Positions 50,150 through 60,470 of a DNA stretch of 64,000 nt are shown piece by piece (within the stretch, counting starts at the first letter, position 1; every line of letters begins with the position of its first letter). The notes below the pieces were generated by a model. It ran no database searches. It worked only from the letters and a program-made list of their open reading frames with translations, and was not told the DNA's origin. Source of the stretch: Carettochelys insculpta (lineage: Eukaryota; Chordata; Testudines; Carettochelyidae); the NCBI RefSeq assembly GCF_033958435.1, contig NC_134138.1, positions 187,461,298-187,525,297 on the forward strand, read 5' to 3'. A program made the position numbers and the translations under genes.

Positions 50150-51330
50150 TTCGTAGCTGGCATCTGCCTGCACCCCAGGAGGAAGGCCTCTCCCTTCTGC
50201 CTGCAGAAGGCTGTGGAGGGCACAGCACTTGGTCAGTACTTGGGGGACATTGTCCCCCCCTTCAGCATCCAGCTGGTTCTGTGCTTGGTTTAGACAGGCA
50301 TTAAGCAGTTCCTGGCTTGGATCCAGATGGCCAGTGTATGGCCTCATGAGCCAGGCATGAGGGGGTAGGCAGTGTCCCCCACCATGCACAATGGCATGTC
50401 CATGTCCCTGATCATCAGCGTCTGGTGGGGGACATCGGTGCCTGCCTCCATCCTCCAAGCACAACCTGGATTTTTGGAACACCCTCATGTCATGTGCCCG
50501 GCCCGACCACCTGACATAAGCATTGTCCCTGGTGGTTGGACACAGCCTGCAGCATAATGGAGTGATATCACTTGTGGTGGATGAACTGGGCCATCCTGAG
50601 GTCCAGGGAGTGGATGGGAATGTGTATCTCATCAATCACCCCGAAACAGCTGGGGAACACCAGGGTGGCAAAGCCAGCCATGACCACATCAAAGTCTGCA
50701 AGGCAGACAACTCTCCGGAGCAGGTGTGTGTTGATGGCCGTCACTACCTGCAAGGCGGGGAGACCAAACGCACAGGTCAGGAAGTGAGGGAGTGGACCTC
50801 AAGCGGCTTCTCTGCCCCCATCCATCCTGTTCCCTCCTCTGTGGGTGTCCCCGTGTGAGACTACTCCACCCGGCAGCAGGGCTGTGCACGGCTGGCATGG
50901 CACAGTCTCTCAGGGATGGGACTTTCCTCCCAACCGACCCCTCCCAACCAATCCTGCCTTCTGAGGGTCCCCCTTGGGTGGGACCCCCACTTTCTCCTTG
51001 CAGGGCCTGCAGCCTGGGAGTGCCTTACCTTCATGAGGACAGCCCCAACAGTGGACTTCCCCATGCCAGACTGTTTCCCAATGTCCGGGGTGGCAAGCGT
51101 CTATATGGCAATGGCAGCCCCCTTCTCCAGGGGGTGATGGGCTGCATCAGGGTGTCCCATCTGCAGGGGGCATTGGCGAGCCAGGTGCAAAGCTCCAGAA
51201 ATGTCTCCTTTCTCATTCCGAAATTCTGGCACCACTACTGGTCATCCCACTGCCCTTTGTCCAGACGTCCCACCAGTCAGAACTGGTCTGATACCTCCAG
51301 ACCCACCTGATCACCCGGGGGAGGCGGGGC
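50150..51330 (-). pseudogene. Harbinger (HARBI1-type) transposase, broken
   Basis: Going downstream on the - strand: RKETFLELCTWLANAPC near 51216, MGKSTVGAVLMKV near 51064, TLVFPSCFGVIDEIHIPI near 50670 (first catalytic Asp), YVRWSGRAHDMRVFQKS near 50510, and RDMDMPLCMVGDTAYPLMPG near 50390 (second Asp, in a shifted frame). LMRPYTGHLDPSQELLNACLNQAQNQ and VPQVLTKCCALHSLL follow. The VERAFGRLKxRF block with the catalytic Glu is missing between the last two. At least two frame breaks are present. Confidence 0.85.
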
Positions 51331-51863
51331 AAGTGCAGGTAGGCCCATACAGTACTGAGGGTGTGGTTCTCAAAGCTGGTGGCAGGTGCGTGCCCCCAGA
51401 GGAGGTGGGGGACAGCTGTGATCAGGGTAAGCGGCTACTCAAGCAAATGTGAGTGGATCCAGTGCAAGCCTGGGGGCTGGCTCTGGCACCATGTCTCTCT
51501 TGAAAGTGCAAACTCTCACAGAAAGCATGGGAGCCCTGCAGTAGCCACACTTTCCCACAACAAGGTAGGCAAGCCTCAGCAGGGACAGATGCAATGGGGG
51601 AGTGGGAGGGGCCTTTAAGGGTGCACCTGACTGGGGCTCTGGAAGGGATTGCCAGCCATGTCACCCCGTGTGATGGGGGTCCAGGGCCTGTTCTGCTGAG
51701 GAAGCAGCAGGGCAATCTGGCCACTCTCTGTGTCAATAGAGAGGCTTGACAGAGCGAGTTGCTCTGCTGTGTGGACGTGAAATGTCAACAGAGGTTTTGT
51801 TGGAAGATCTCATCCAACAGTGACTTCTGTAAACACATTGCAGTGGTGTGAACATAGCGCCAG

Positions 51864-53906
51864 AGTGGGGAGAGAGTTCCCTGTCCACCTCTGTGCGGCA
51901 CATTTTGATAATCAGGCTCATTTAAGCATCACAGATTGGGCATCCAAAAACTGATCCACCAAAAATCACCTGTCCGTTTGGAAAGTCTTGGCCCAAGTAA
52001 CTACATACCCAGCAGCAACAATGATAGAAGGTGTTAGAAATCGTCACAAAAAAGACCTTAAGAAACACAGTTATGCTTAATTTCTTAAATGCTTTGTATT
52101 AAGAAGAATTTTTAAAAGCTATGTTCTCGGTTCCCTTAAATAATCCTTTTCTCTTTTTGATACCTCAGGTAGTCAATCATACTGTCCCCCATTCATGTAA
52201 ATTTGATAATAATTAAAAAAAGACTTTTCTTGAACTGCTTCCTCAGAAATAAAATGTGCCTTGAATGTAGAAGTCATGAACCTGACTCGGTTCTTCGTTA
52301 ATACTGGTGTAAATAGGGCGCAACACTGAAAGACATGCTGCTATAACTGAGATGAAAATTAAGCACTGTAATTGAATAACAACACCCAAGCAATTTATGT
52401 AACATACATGATTTCGCTGTAATTCTCTAGTTCCCTTTTGTAGGCCTTGAACCTAACCTAGGGATGCCCTAGGTAACTACTAAAACCAGGCCTGCAGCTG
52501 GTGGCTAGTGAAAGGCTATATAGCCTCAACTAAGAGTCCATCCACAAGAGCCCTGATTGGTGGATTGCAGATTTCCACAGATTGGTCCAAGCAAGCTAGT
52601 TAAGCCAGGAGGGCCTGGATGTTTGTCTCATCAGTAAGGTGCTTTCTTGTTGTAGTGAACACCTGCCCTTCCTGTGGTTCTATTCTCCTGGTGTGCTTGC
52701 TCTTTATCTCTCCTCTTGTTCCTGCCTTTATGTATGGTCTCTAATCACCAGTTACCCTTCCTACAACCAGCTGCCTGATTTCGGTTCTGGTGCTTAATAT
52801 CTCAGCTCTGACATTCTGCTTTCACTCCTGGTTCTGATTATGGCTTGTCCCTGGTTCTGGTGATTGACAGTTGACTCTGGTGCAGACCCTTGGCTTCATT
52901 CCCAAACCTGGGTGCCTGCTCTGGTCAGACCACTTATGTCCTGCTCCATTACAACTATAAGGTAAGACTAATTGCTTTCAGTATTGTAAATACATGTTGG
53001 GATTGTATCCATTGTCTTGTGCAGCTCCAGATTAGATTAAAACTTTAAGGATCTCTGGTAAAGTCACACCGTTTTTCAAGGTCTATATTAATATCTGCTG
53101 CATTTCTTGTTGAGACCATATAATTGGTGTAACTGATAGAAGGCGTCAAGATGGCTTTTTAGCTTCCAGATTGGAATTTTCATCTGCTGAATGAGATCAT
53201 ATTTAATGTTAATATCTGTTAAGCACTGATCCAAAAAGAAGATAAGATGGATATCTCTTTCTAGGCTGGCTGAGCACCACTGCATCATGAATTTGGGGGG
53301 GCTGGAAACCTACACCAGCTCTGTTCACACTTGCTGAGGGGAGGCAAATCTTTGTAAGTTTTGTGATTGGATAGGCTGAATATGTTTATGCAAAGCTGGT
53401 TCTATGGAAGCATCTTCATGTGGTAAAGTTACGCCATCAGCACTTGTTGCTTATGTATAAATAGGCGTACATAAACAAGCTTGCATACCTAAATTTACAA
53501 GATTTATGCAAGCTAATGTGACATATGCCAGTATTACAGAAATGTATGCAAATTTTGGATGCATAACTTTCTTACTGATAACTAGAGTATGCACATCAGG
53601 CTGGTATAATAATCTAAATATCTGGATGAGAGGGGCACATTAAGTAACAATTTGTAATAAAACATACTTGCATTTGAAAATATGGGTTGAAGGTGAATCT
53701 CTGGCTTAAAATAAGGGTGGTGTGTGTAACTGGGACCTCAATTCAGCAGGGGTCATTGGTTAGACATTTTTAGTTTTTATTAAATCACAGCTCTCCTTCT
53801 TACCTCAGTACCTTGGCTACACTTAATTTTCAGGGTTAATTATTTCATAGTCATAGTGCATACTGTTGAATGAGTAAGATGACAAGAGCTAGTGAGTGGG
53901 AAACAT
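51864..53906. other. NPSR1 intronic DNA, nothing recognised
   Basis: AT-rich sequence without exon or repeat signatures that I can name. Confidence 0.4.
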
Positions 53907-53909
53907 CCA

Positions 53910-54348
53910 GGCTGTGTCTACACAGGCACAAATCTTCAAAATAGCCATATTAATGGCCATTTCCAAGATTACTAATGAGGCGCTGAACTGAATATTCAGC
54001 ACCTCATTAGCATTAGGATGCTTCCGGCCCCGGCACTTCAAAAGCGCGTGGCTCAGCGCGGATACACAGGGGTCCTTTTCAAAAGGACCCCGCACCTTTC
54101 GAAATCCCCTTATCCCGCTCACTGATTGGAATAAGGGGATTTTGAAAGGTGCGGGTCCTTTCGAAAAGGAGCCCCGCGTAGCTGCACCAAGCCGCGTGTT
54201 TTCTAAAGCAGCGCTTTCGAAGCACCATGGACAGAAGCGTCCTAATGCTAATGAGGTGCTGAATATTCAATTCAGCTCCTCATTAGTGATCTTCAAAATG
54301 GCCATTAGCATAGCTCTTTCGAAGATTTGTGCCCATGTAGATGCAGCC
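53910..54348. repeat. 439 bp palindromic MITE with CCA target duplication
   Basis: The ends GGCTGTGTCTACACAGGCAC and, reversed, GGCTGCATCTACATGGGCAC are flanked by CCA on both sides (53907-53909, 54349-54351). The two halves are inverted copies for almost their whole length, meeting near 54129. Shared blocks include CACAAATCTTC, AATGGCCATTT, CTCATTAG and ACCTTTC-AAATCCCCTTAT. The mirrored open frames on the two strands are a by-product. Confidence 0.88.
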
Positions 54349-54485
54349 CCAGTGTAATTCAGTTTCAGCTCAGAGTCTATAGCTATAAAAGAAAACACCT
54401 ACATTTCCCCAAATCATCTCAGAACTTCCTGAGCCTCTCTACCCCACAGAATAGGGATGGAAACATCAATAGAACAGATCTCTGT

Positions 54486-54737
54486 GGATGTGTCTACACA
54501 ACAAAGAGATTTTGGAAGAACAGCCGCTGTTCTGAAATAACTTTGTGAGTGTCTACATAAGGCACCTGCTGTTTTGAAATAATTTTGAAATAGTGGGATT
54601 GCTTATTTCTAATTTGGTAAACCTCATTCTGTGAGGAATAGCGCCTATTCCAAAATAGATAAGGAATAGGGGCTATTTTGAAATAAGCTATTGTGGAATA
54701 GCTTATTTGAGAATAAAGCTGCTGTGTAGACATAGTA
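54486..54737 (-). repeat. MITE family C, internally shortened copy
   Basis: Reversed, it starts ACTATGTCTACACAGCAGC, passes GGTTTACCAAATTAGAAATAAGC and GCCTTATGTAGACACTCAC, and ends TTGTGTAGACACATCC. It aligns with 37538 and 58390 but lacks part of the first half. Confidence 0.7.
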
Positions 54738-54749
54738 TCTTCCTAAATA

Positions 54750-54890
54750 GGCTCTATTGTGTGTGGACATACTATTTTGGAACAAGTTTTGCTTCTTTGG
54801 GGGCTTCCCTGTACAGTCAACATGTTGTTCCAGAATATCTAATTTTGGAATAAACTATTCCAGAATAATTCTGTAGTGTAGACATATCCT
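54750..54890. repeat. Second small MITE adjacent to 54486-54737
   Basis: It begins with CTATTGTGTGTGGACATAC and ends with TGTAGTGTAGACATATCC, with interior CATGTTGTTCCAGAATATC. The ends are inverted copies of a GTCTACAC-type terminus. Confidence 0.5.
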
Positions 54891-55257
54891 TTCATTTTTT
54901 GCATTTGAATATTTTTGATACCGACTGAAATCCAGAAGTGCAAGAGCCTGTCAATGTAACAAAAGTGTAATCCAAATGCATGGAAGTTGTAAAAGGCACA
55001 GGGGATCTCCTCCTTTCTCATCTTTCCCCAGTGAAAGTGGTCTCTCTGTCCAAGGAAAGAGGAAATTGTACACATAAGTTAGAAATAGGCTGTGAACAAT
55101 CGACCGTTAAAAGAAAATTTCTATAATAAATGTTTACACATTGGCTCATATCAAGAGTCTGGGTTCAGCTGTTCTCAAACTTTAAAGGGACCAAAAGCTT
55201 GAAGATCTACATGAGAATGCTATGGCTTTGGCCCACCTCTCAAAAATCTGGACTCAC

Positions 55258-55334
55258 CAGAACAGTTGGAAACAATCGCAGCATGAGCTTTACTCTTCAT
55301 CCATATGGTCCGAATCACAATGACGTAAATGACA
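55258..55334 (-). CDS. NPSR1: NPSR1 internal coding exon (TM5 end to ICL3)
   Basis: It is preceded by CGTCCCAACTCCAG and followed by GTGAGTCC. The 77 nt start with the third base of a split codon (T) and end with the first base of Asp, which matches the start of the next exon. They encode VIYVIVIRTIWMKSKAHAA and IVSNCS. Human NPSR1, as recalled, reads IMYGIVIRTIWIKSKTYET and VISNCSDG here, so the cytoplasmic end of TM5 and the start of ICL3 are clear. The preceding exon, which should hold CWALWP-like ECL2 and TM5, was searched for up to 64000 and not found. Confidence 0.94.
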
Positions 55335-55676
55335 CTGGAGTTGGGACGAGAAGAGGAAAATAAAATAATCTTTTGAGACTGAGGTGCAATGAACTTAACT
55401 AAGGTCCTGCCCTGGGCTCTTTGTAGGTGCAGAGATCTGACTGTTTAAAGCTAATTGCAGGATCAAAATTGAATACCAAGCTCTTATTATCAGGAGGTCT
55501 CCAAGTGCCTTACCAAAGATGTAAATAGCAGTGTCCCCCACTTTATAGATGTGGGAGAGGGGAGGGGAGAATCGAGGGAATCAGTTTTTTAGGGCTTTTG
55601 TACTTTCTTATCCATTATAAAAGGGGCCTGGAAGGTGTATGTGTGTGAGGCGCCCACCCACTGAATAACTTACATG

Positions 55677-56387
55677 AGCTACGTCTACACGTGAAGCCTA
55701 CTTCAAAGTAGCCTATTTCAATGTGGAGACATCGAAATAGGCTATTTCGATGAATAACGTCTACACGTCCTCCAGGGCTGGCAATGTCGATGTTCAATGT
55801 CAACGTTGCGCAGCACCACATCGAAATAGGCGCTGCGAGGGAATGTCTACACGCCACAGTAGCACACATCGAAATAAGGGTTCCAGGCACAGCTGCAGAC
55901 AGGGTCACAGGGCGGACTCAACAGCAAGCTGCTCCCTTAAAGGGCCCCTCCCAGACACAGTTGCACTAAACAACACAAGATCCACAGAGCCGACAACTGG
56001 TTGCAGACCCTGTGCATGCAGCATGGATCCCCAGCTGCAGCAGCAGCAGCCAGAAGCCCTGGGCTAAGGGCTGCTGCACACGGTGACCATAGAGCCCCGC
56101 TGGGGCTGGCGAGAGAGTGTCTCTCAACCCCTCAGCTGATGGCCACCATGGTGGACCCCGCTATTTCGATGTTGCGGGACGCGGATCGGCTACACGTGCC
56201 CTACTTCGACGTTCAACTTCGAAGTAGGGCGCTATTCCCATCCCCTCATGGGGTTAGCGGCTTCGACGTCTCGCCACCTAACGTCGATGTTAATGTCGAA
56301 ATAGCGCCCAACACGTGTAGCCGTGACGGGCGCTATTTCGAAGTTAGTGCCGCTACTTCGAAGTAGCGTGCACGTGTAGACACGGCT
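55677..56387. mobile_element. 711 bp Harbinger-like element with ATG target duplication
   Basis: The ends AGCTACGTCTACACGTGAAGC and, reversed, AGCCGTGTCTACACGTGCACG are flanked by ATG (55674-55676 and 56388-56390). The interior has many intact CpGs (TCGAAATAGCGCC, TTCGAAGTAG), suggesting a younger insertion than its neighbours. A short ATGGATCCCCAGCTGCAGCAG start-like segment near 56022 may be the remnant of a parental open frame; it stops within about 20 codons. Confidence 0.85.
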
Positions 56388-56390
56388 ATG

Positions 56391-58317
56391 GTAATATAGG
56401 AAATATCCCTTCTGTGCTTCTTTTAAATGGAGAAATGAGAACTGTAACTCTTTCTTAGGACAGGTCCTGAGTTGAAAGGACATGAGAGAGAAGAAAGGCA
56501 GGCCCATTGTGGTTTCCATTTTAGGGCCTGATCCTGCATGCATCGGACAACTACACAGCTCCAGAAGCCCTTGTAGCAGCTGTCCCTGATGCCAGCCAAG
56601 ACATACGTACTTGTCTGTCCTCTTCCAAATTTAGACTATAACTCATAGCATAGGATCTGGATCTAGCAGCTCCACAGGGAACTATGCTGGCACATGGGAC
56701 AGTTTTTAATAGCTTTAGAAATCGGGAAGTATCTTACACTCCTATCTTTCTATCATATGGCTTCATTAATAACAAACAAGACGACAATGGTTGCTTTTCA
56801 TTCTTTCAGGTAGAGCTTGGAGAATATAGAGCAAGAAGCTTTTCTGTACACCATCACTGCAAGAGTCAAAATGAAACTGTGCTTCCATCCCTTTTGGGTT
56901 CTCTTCTTTTCCACAGAAATTAGTCATCTGGTTTCCAGGCACAAAATTTATGAAAATGGAATTTCATTAGCTGAACCAGAAGCTCTTGAATGTTCAGCCA
57001 ATAAGAGATTCATTTAAATCAGCTAAAGATTCCAGCCTGATTTATTTGCTTCTGTCATCAGAACACTAAGCTAACTTCTGGCTGACCTTGGAATTTTCCT
57101 TTTTATCCTTTAGAGGTTTTCAGTTGCTGGAACATCTCTTTTGGCATGGGTGAGATTTCCTTCCCATCTCTTTGCAATCTTTGAAAAGTCTATTTCTGTC
57201 ATTGACATTCGTCCTTTTATTACTCTTACGCAATACATTCACTTTCTAGCAAAGCCTATCTCTTCTGAAAAGAATTATCTTGCCAGCTCATAAAGATCCT
57301 GCTTTTATTTTATTTACCTGACCTCTTTCTCTTTATGGGCCAGAACAATATGTGATTCATGTGCAAGTTAGCCCTTTGGTCATGGTGGTCCTTAACATTT
57401 CATTATTAGACTGTGTTTTTCATTCTTATCTTCATAGTCACACAGGCCTTGATTCATTCTGAGGACATCCAATATCATCAGATGAGACCTAAACAGCACT
57501 TAATACTAAAATGAAACCATTTCAATTGTTGCTTTTTTTGACTTCTTCATTGTTTTTTTTCTCCATACCAAAATGGTGATAAAAGCCAAATCCTGATGTT
57601 CTTTATTTCTGTTTCCCCTCTGCACATTTGATCGCTACCAGACTTCAACTTATTTAAGGGTTATATAAGATATTGAAGTTTTGCCATAGTCAACAAAGTA
57701 ACACTTTGCATGATGAAAGATCGCTGTTTCAAAAACAATATAGGCACAAGAACATTGAAATAAAGCCACCTCTGGGATGGAGTCCTGTGCAGGAAAAATG
57801 GCACGTTCCATAAGATTAGTAATTTTGTTACGAGGTTTTCAGAGTGTCTATGGAAAGTAATAAAACATAGGAACAAATCCTGCCTTAACTGGTGAAGAGA
57901 TGTGCAGCTGGCACAGTGGGAGTTGAGTAGTTAGATGTATGGAATAAAGAACATCCTTCCATCCCAGGGCAGAGTATTGTGACTGCCCATACTTAGAATG
58001 TACAGACATGCATATCAGCGCTGTTACTGGTAAACGCTGGCCACTGAGCACGTCCTACTTGTCCCATTTTTGACACCTATGCTTCCTCACTTTATGGAAA
58101 AGGGTGATTTTTTTTGTAGGTCATCAAATACATCCCATCACATTATCAGGGAACAGTTTCCAGAGCATTCTTGTGTGCGCACATTCTGAAACACACAAAA
58201 CTAAATATTTTGGCTCTGTTTGTAGACGGTTATTTGGACTAAGTTATTCCGTCTAAAAGACAGAATGCTTAGATCCCAGTGTCCAAGATGCTCTTCTGTA
58301 ATCTTGTTTAGGATAAG
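56391..58317. other. NPSR1 intronic DNA, nothing recognised
   Basis: AT-rich, repeat-poor sequence. It was checked for the missing TM5/ECL2 exon without success. Confidence 0.4.
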
Positions 58318-58389
58318 TGCCAGAGGGGGTAGCTATTTTAGTCTGTATCCACAAAAAAGGAGTCGTCTTGTGCTACCTCAAAGACTTAA

Positions 58390-59180
58390 GGGTACGTCTA
58401 CACAGCAGCCCTATTTCAAAACAAGCTATTCTGAAAGAGCTAGTCATAAATAGTTTATTATGAAATAACACAGCTCCCATAAAAACGTATTTCAAAATGG
58501 CACTTAGCTATTTTGAAATAGAGCGTCTACGCTCACAGACCCTATTTCAAAATAGATCCATTGGACCCACTGGCTGTGGCCACACTAGCCCCCTCCTTTC
58601 GGAAGAGGCACACCAATGAGGGATTTTGGCAGATGCTAAAGAGGCACCGCCATGAATATACAGCACCTCATTAGCATAATGGCGGCTGCGTGTGCTTCGG
58701 AAGTGCTGCTTTCTAAACACACACTATCCGTGTAGCCAGGGGCCTTCCAAAAGCCTCTTCTTCCCATTTGGTTACGGGGGGAAAAAAGGAGCTTTCGAAA
58801 TCAAGGGGTCCTTTCAAAAGGTCCCCAGCTACACGAATCACATGTGGCTACCATTATGCTAATGAGGTACTGCATACTGATGGCAGCGCCTCATTAGCAT
58901 CTGCCGAAATCCCTCATTACCATGCCCCCTCCAAAAGGAGGAGACTAGTGTAGACATGGCCACTGCAGCTTATTTTGAAATAGGCTCTTATCCCTGTCTT
59001 AACTGCTCCTATTTCAAAATAGGGGCTATTCCTCGCACAGTGAGGTTTGCCAATTTCACAATAAGCTAACCACTATTTCCAAATTATTTCAAAATGGCGG
59101 TTGCATTGTGTAGATGCTAAGATGGCTATTGCAAAATAACAGCTGTTATTTCGAAATAACTTTGCTGTGTAGACGTAGCC
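58390..59180. repeat. MITE family C, with TAA target duplication
   Basis: The ends GGGTACGTCTACACAGCAG and, reversed, GGCTACGTCTACACAGCAAAG are flanked by TAA at 58387-58389 and 59181-59183. A TWA triplet is the usual Harbinger target. The interior matches 37538-37890 once the inner element (58572-58961) is removed. Confidence 0.88.
58572..58961. repeat. Inner palindromic MITE, with ACT target duplication
   Basis: The ends GGCTGTGGCCACACTAGC and, reversed, GGCCATGTCTACACTAGTC are flanked by ACT at 58569-58571 and 58962-58964. Like 53910-54348 it is largely palindromic: GCACCTCATTAGCATAATGG on the left mirrors CCATTATGCTAATGAGGTAC on the right. Confidence 0.88.
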
Positions 59181-59231
59181 TAACGCATTTATTTGGGCGT
59201 AAGCTTTTGTGGGCAAAGACCCACTTTGACA

Positions 59232-59868
59232 GATGCATTAGCAAGCACAACTGAATAATAGCAGCCATGATAGGAACTACGCTAATTGATATTCATTGTT
59301 CTAATTGGATGTGGTAAGCATCAGATCCTGTATACTTCATGCAGTTATTTAGTCAAATCCAGGCAGCATACTCTCCTTTAATTATGCATGCCGAAGGTGA
59401 AGTACCTTGCATGCATCTCTTGAATTGGGTCTTTGCCCATGGAGTCTTATGTCCCCATTAGTCTTTAAGTGTCACAGGACTCCTCCTTAGCTAAGAGATG
59501 TCCCTCTGCACTGCGTTTAATTCATGGGACCCTATTTGGTCAAAGCTGATTTCCACTGTAAGAAGTAGGAAGAACTGTAGGAGTAGGAAGATCTAATGCA
59601 GACTGAAGATGAGATCTCATACTTTACTGCAGAAAAGATTAACCTCAGTAGAAGATTTCAGCCCAAAATAAATTGACTGGTAGTCTGCCTATGGGATGCA
59701 GAACTAAACAGTGAATAGATGCCACCAGGATTTGAATATGTAGTTGTGTGAGGTATGTAAGACCTGATGCTTACCATGTCCAATTAGTACCCTGTATATC
59801 AATTAGTGTCATTCCTATCATGGTGACTATTATTCAGTTGTGCTTGTTAATGCAGTCCTGGATTCTTC
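59232..59868. repeat. Long inverted repeat (arms about 140-150 bp)
   Basis: The left arm starts TGCATTAGCAAGCACAACTGAATAATAG. The right arm, reversed, starts TGCATTAACAAGCACAACTGAATAATAG. Matching continues through CATGATAGGAA, CTAATTGATAT, GGTAAGCATCAG and CAAATCC. The loop of about 340 bp includes a reversed family B fragment at 59405-59490. Confidence 0.8.
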
Positions 59869-60287
59869 CCTGTGTATCTCACTGATGTTGAAATAAATGA
59901 CACCATTGCAAAATATGAAAAAAGGGTAAACCACTGAAAGGTGGTGGCTTCAAACAATGTCACTGAAAGCCTGGAGCTACTTGATAACATACGTGATGTG
60001 GATACTATTTTTATCAAAGAACACAGTTCATTGCAGGCACCTGTTCTAATATACCATGAGTTATAATGTGAGTGATTTTCTTTTGGATACTTTTATTTTT
60101 CTCAACTCACCTGGCAGGCTGTATTTGGGGGTGTTGGCTGCCTTGATTGGTTATAATACTGCCAAGTTTGGGTTCCTACCCAATAAAGAAGAGGCACATT
60201 ACTATGACTGCTTTCTTATGGATGCTTTTGTGGAGCACAGTGGCATCGTGATCTCAGTTAGAACTATAAGTGCTGTTGTCAGAGGTG

Positions 60288-60470
60288 AAAGTAAGAAGGT
60301 GCACCACTCTAGTAAGAGCTGGCCGAGTTGTGGCAAAAGCCAGCAGGGAGCTATCATAACTGCACACAGGTGGACTCAAACCTGGGACCTCTGGAGCTTA
60401 GTGCAGGAGCCTCTAAAGTTTAAGGTAAAAACCAGCTGGTGCTCAGCTAAGGCTGTAGGGGAGACTCTTT
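60288..60470 (-). repeat. tRNA-derived SINE-like repeat with a hAT scrap
   Basis: Reversed, positions 60360-60470 read CCTTAGCTGAGCACCAGCTGG ... GAGGCTCCTGCACTAAGC ... CCCAGGTTTGAGTCC. The last piece fits a pol III B box (GGTTYRANNCC) and the first resembles an A box. The AGGTGAAAGTAAG text at 60288 belongs to the repeat also seen at 15400. The 149-codon open frame at 60056-60505 runs through this repeat and is not called as a gene. Confidence 0.5.

Larger units (their letters stand above)
47372..51858. mobile_element. Decayed two-gene PIF/Harbinger DNA transposon, 4487 bp
   Basis: The ends GCTACATCTACACTGG and, reversed from the right, GCTATGTTCACACCAC form imperfect terminal inverted repeats. 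GCCAG occurs directly outside both ends (47367-47371 and 51859-51863), a target-duplication candidate; Harbingers usually duplicate 3 bp, so GCC with two extra matching bases is possible. Inside, a Myb/SANT-type trihelix pseudogene on + (about 47890-48510) converges on a transposase pseudogene on - (about 51330-50150). AATAAA-type signals lie near 49925. The element is GC-rich against AT-rich flanks. The many other open frames in it are artefacts of that composition. Confidence 0.88.
46778..55257 (-). other. NPSR1: NPSR1 intron, 8480 nt, mostly transposon
   Basis: The intron is bounded by a GTGAGTCC donor at 55257 and a TTTCCCCAG acceptor at 46778. More than half of it is DNA-transposon sequence (47372-51858, 53910-54348, 54486-54890). 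Positions 51864-53909 show no recognisable feature. Confidence 0.9.
58318..59240 (+). repeat. Short repeat family B split by a nested MITE pair
   Basis: The left half GGTAGCTATTTTAGTCTGTATCCAC...ACCTCAAAGACTTAA ends at 58389. The right half CGCATTTATTTGGGCGTAAGCTTTTGTGGGCAAAGACCCAC resumes at 59184. Together they form one family B unit; the inserted segment is annotated separately. Confidence 0.85.

Noticed and set aside
53889..54357. Mirrored open frames of 63-77 codons on opposite strands
   Set aside because: A consequence of the palindromic MITE.
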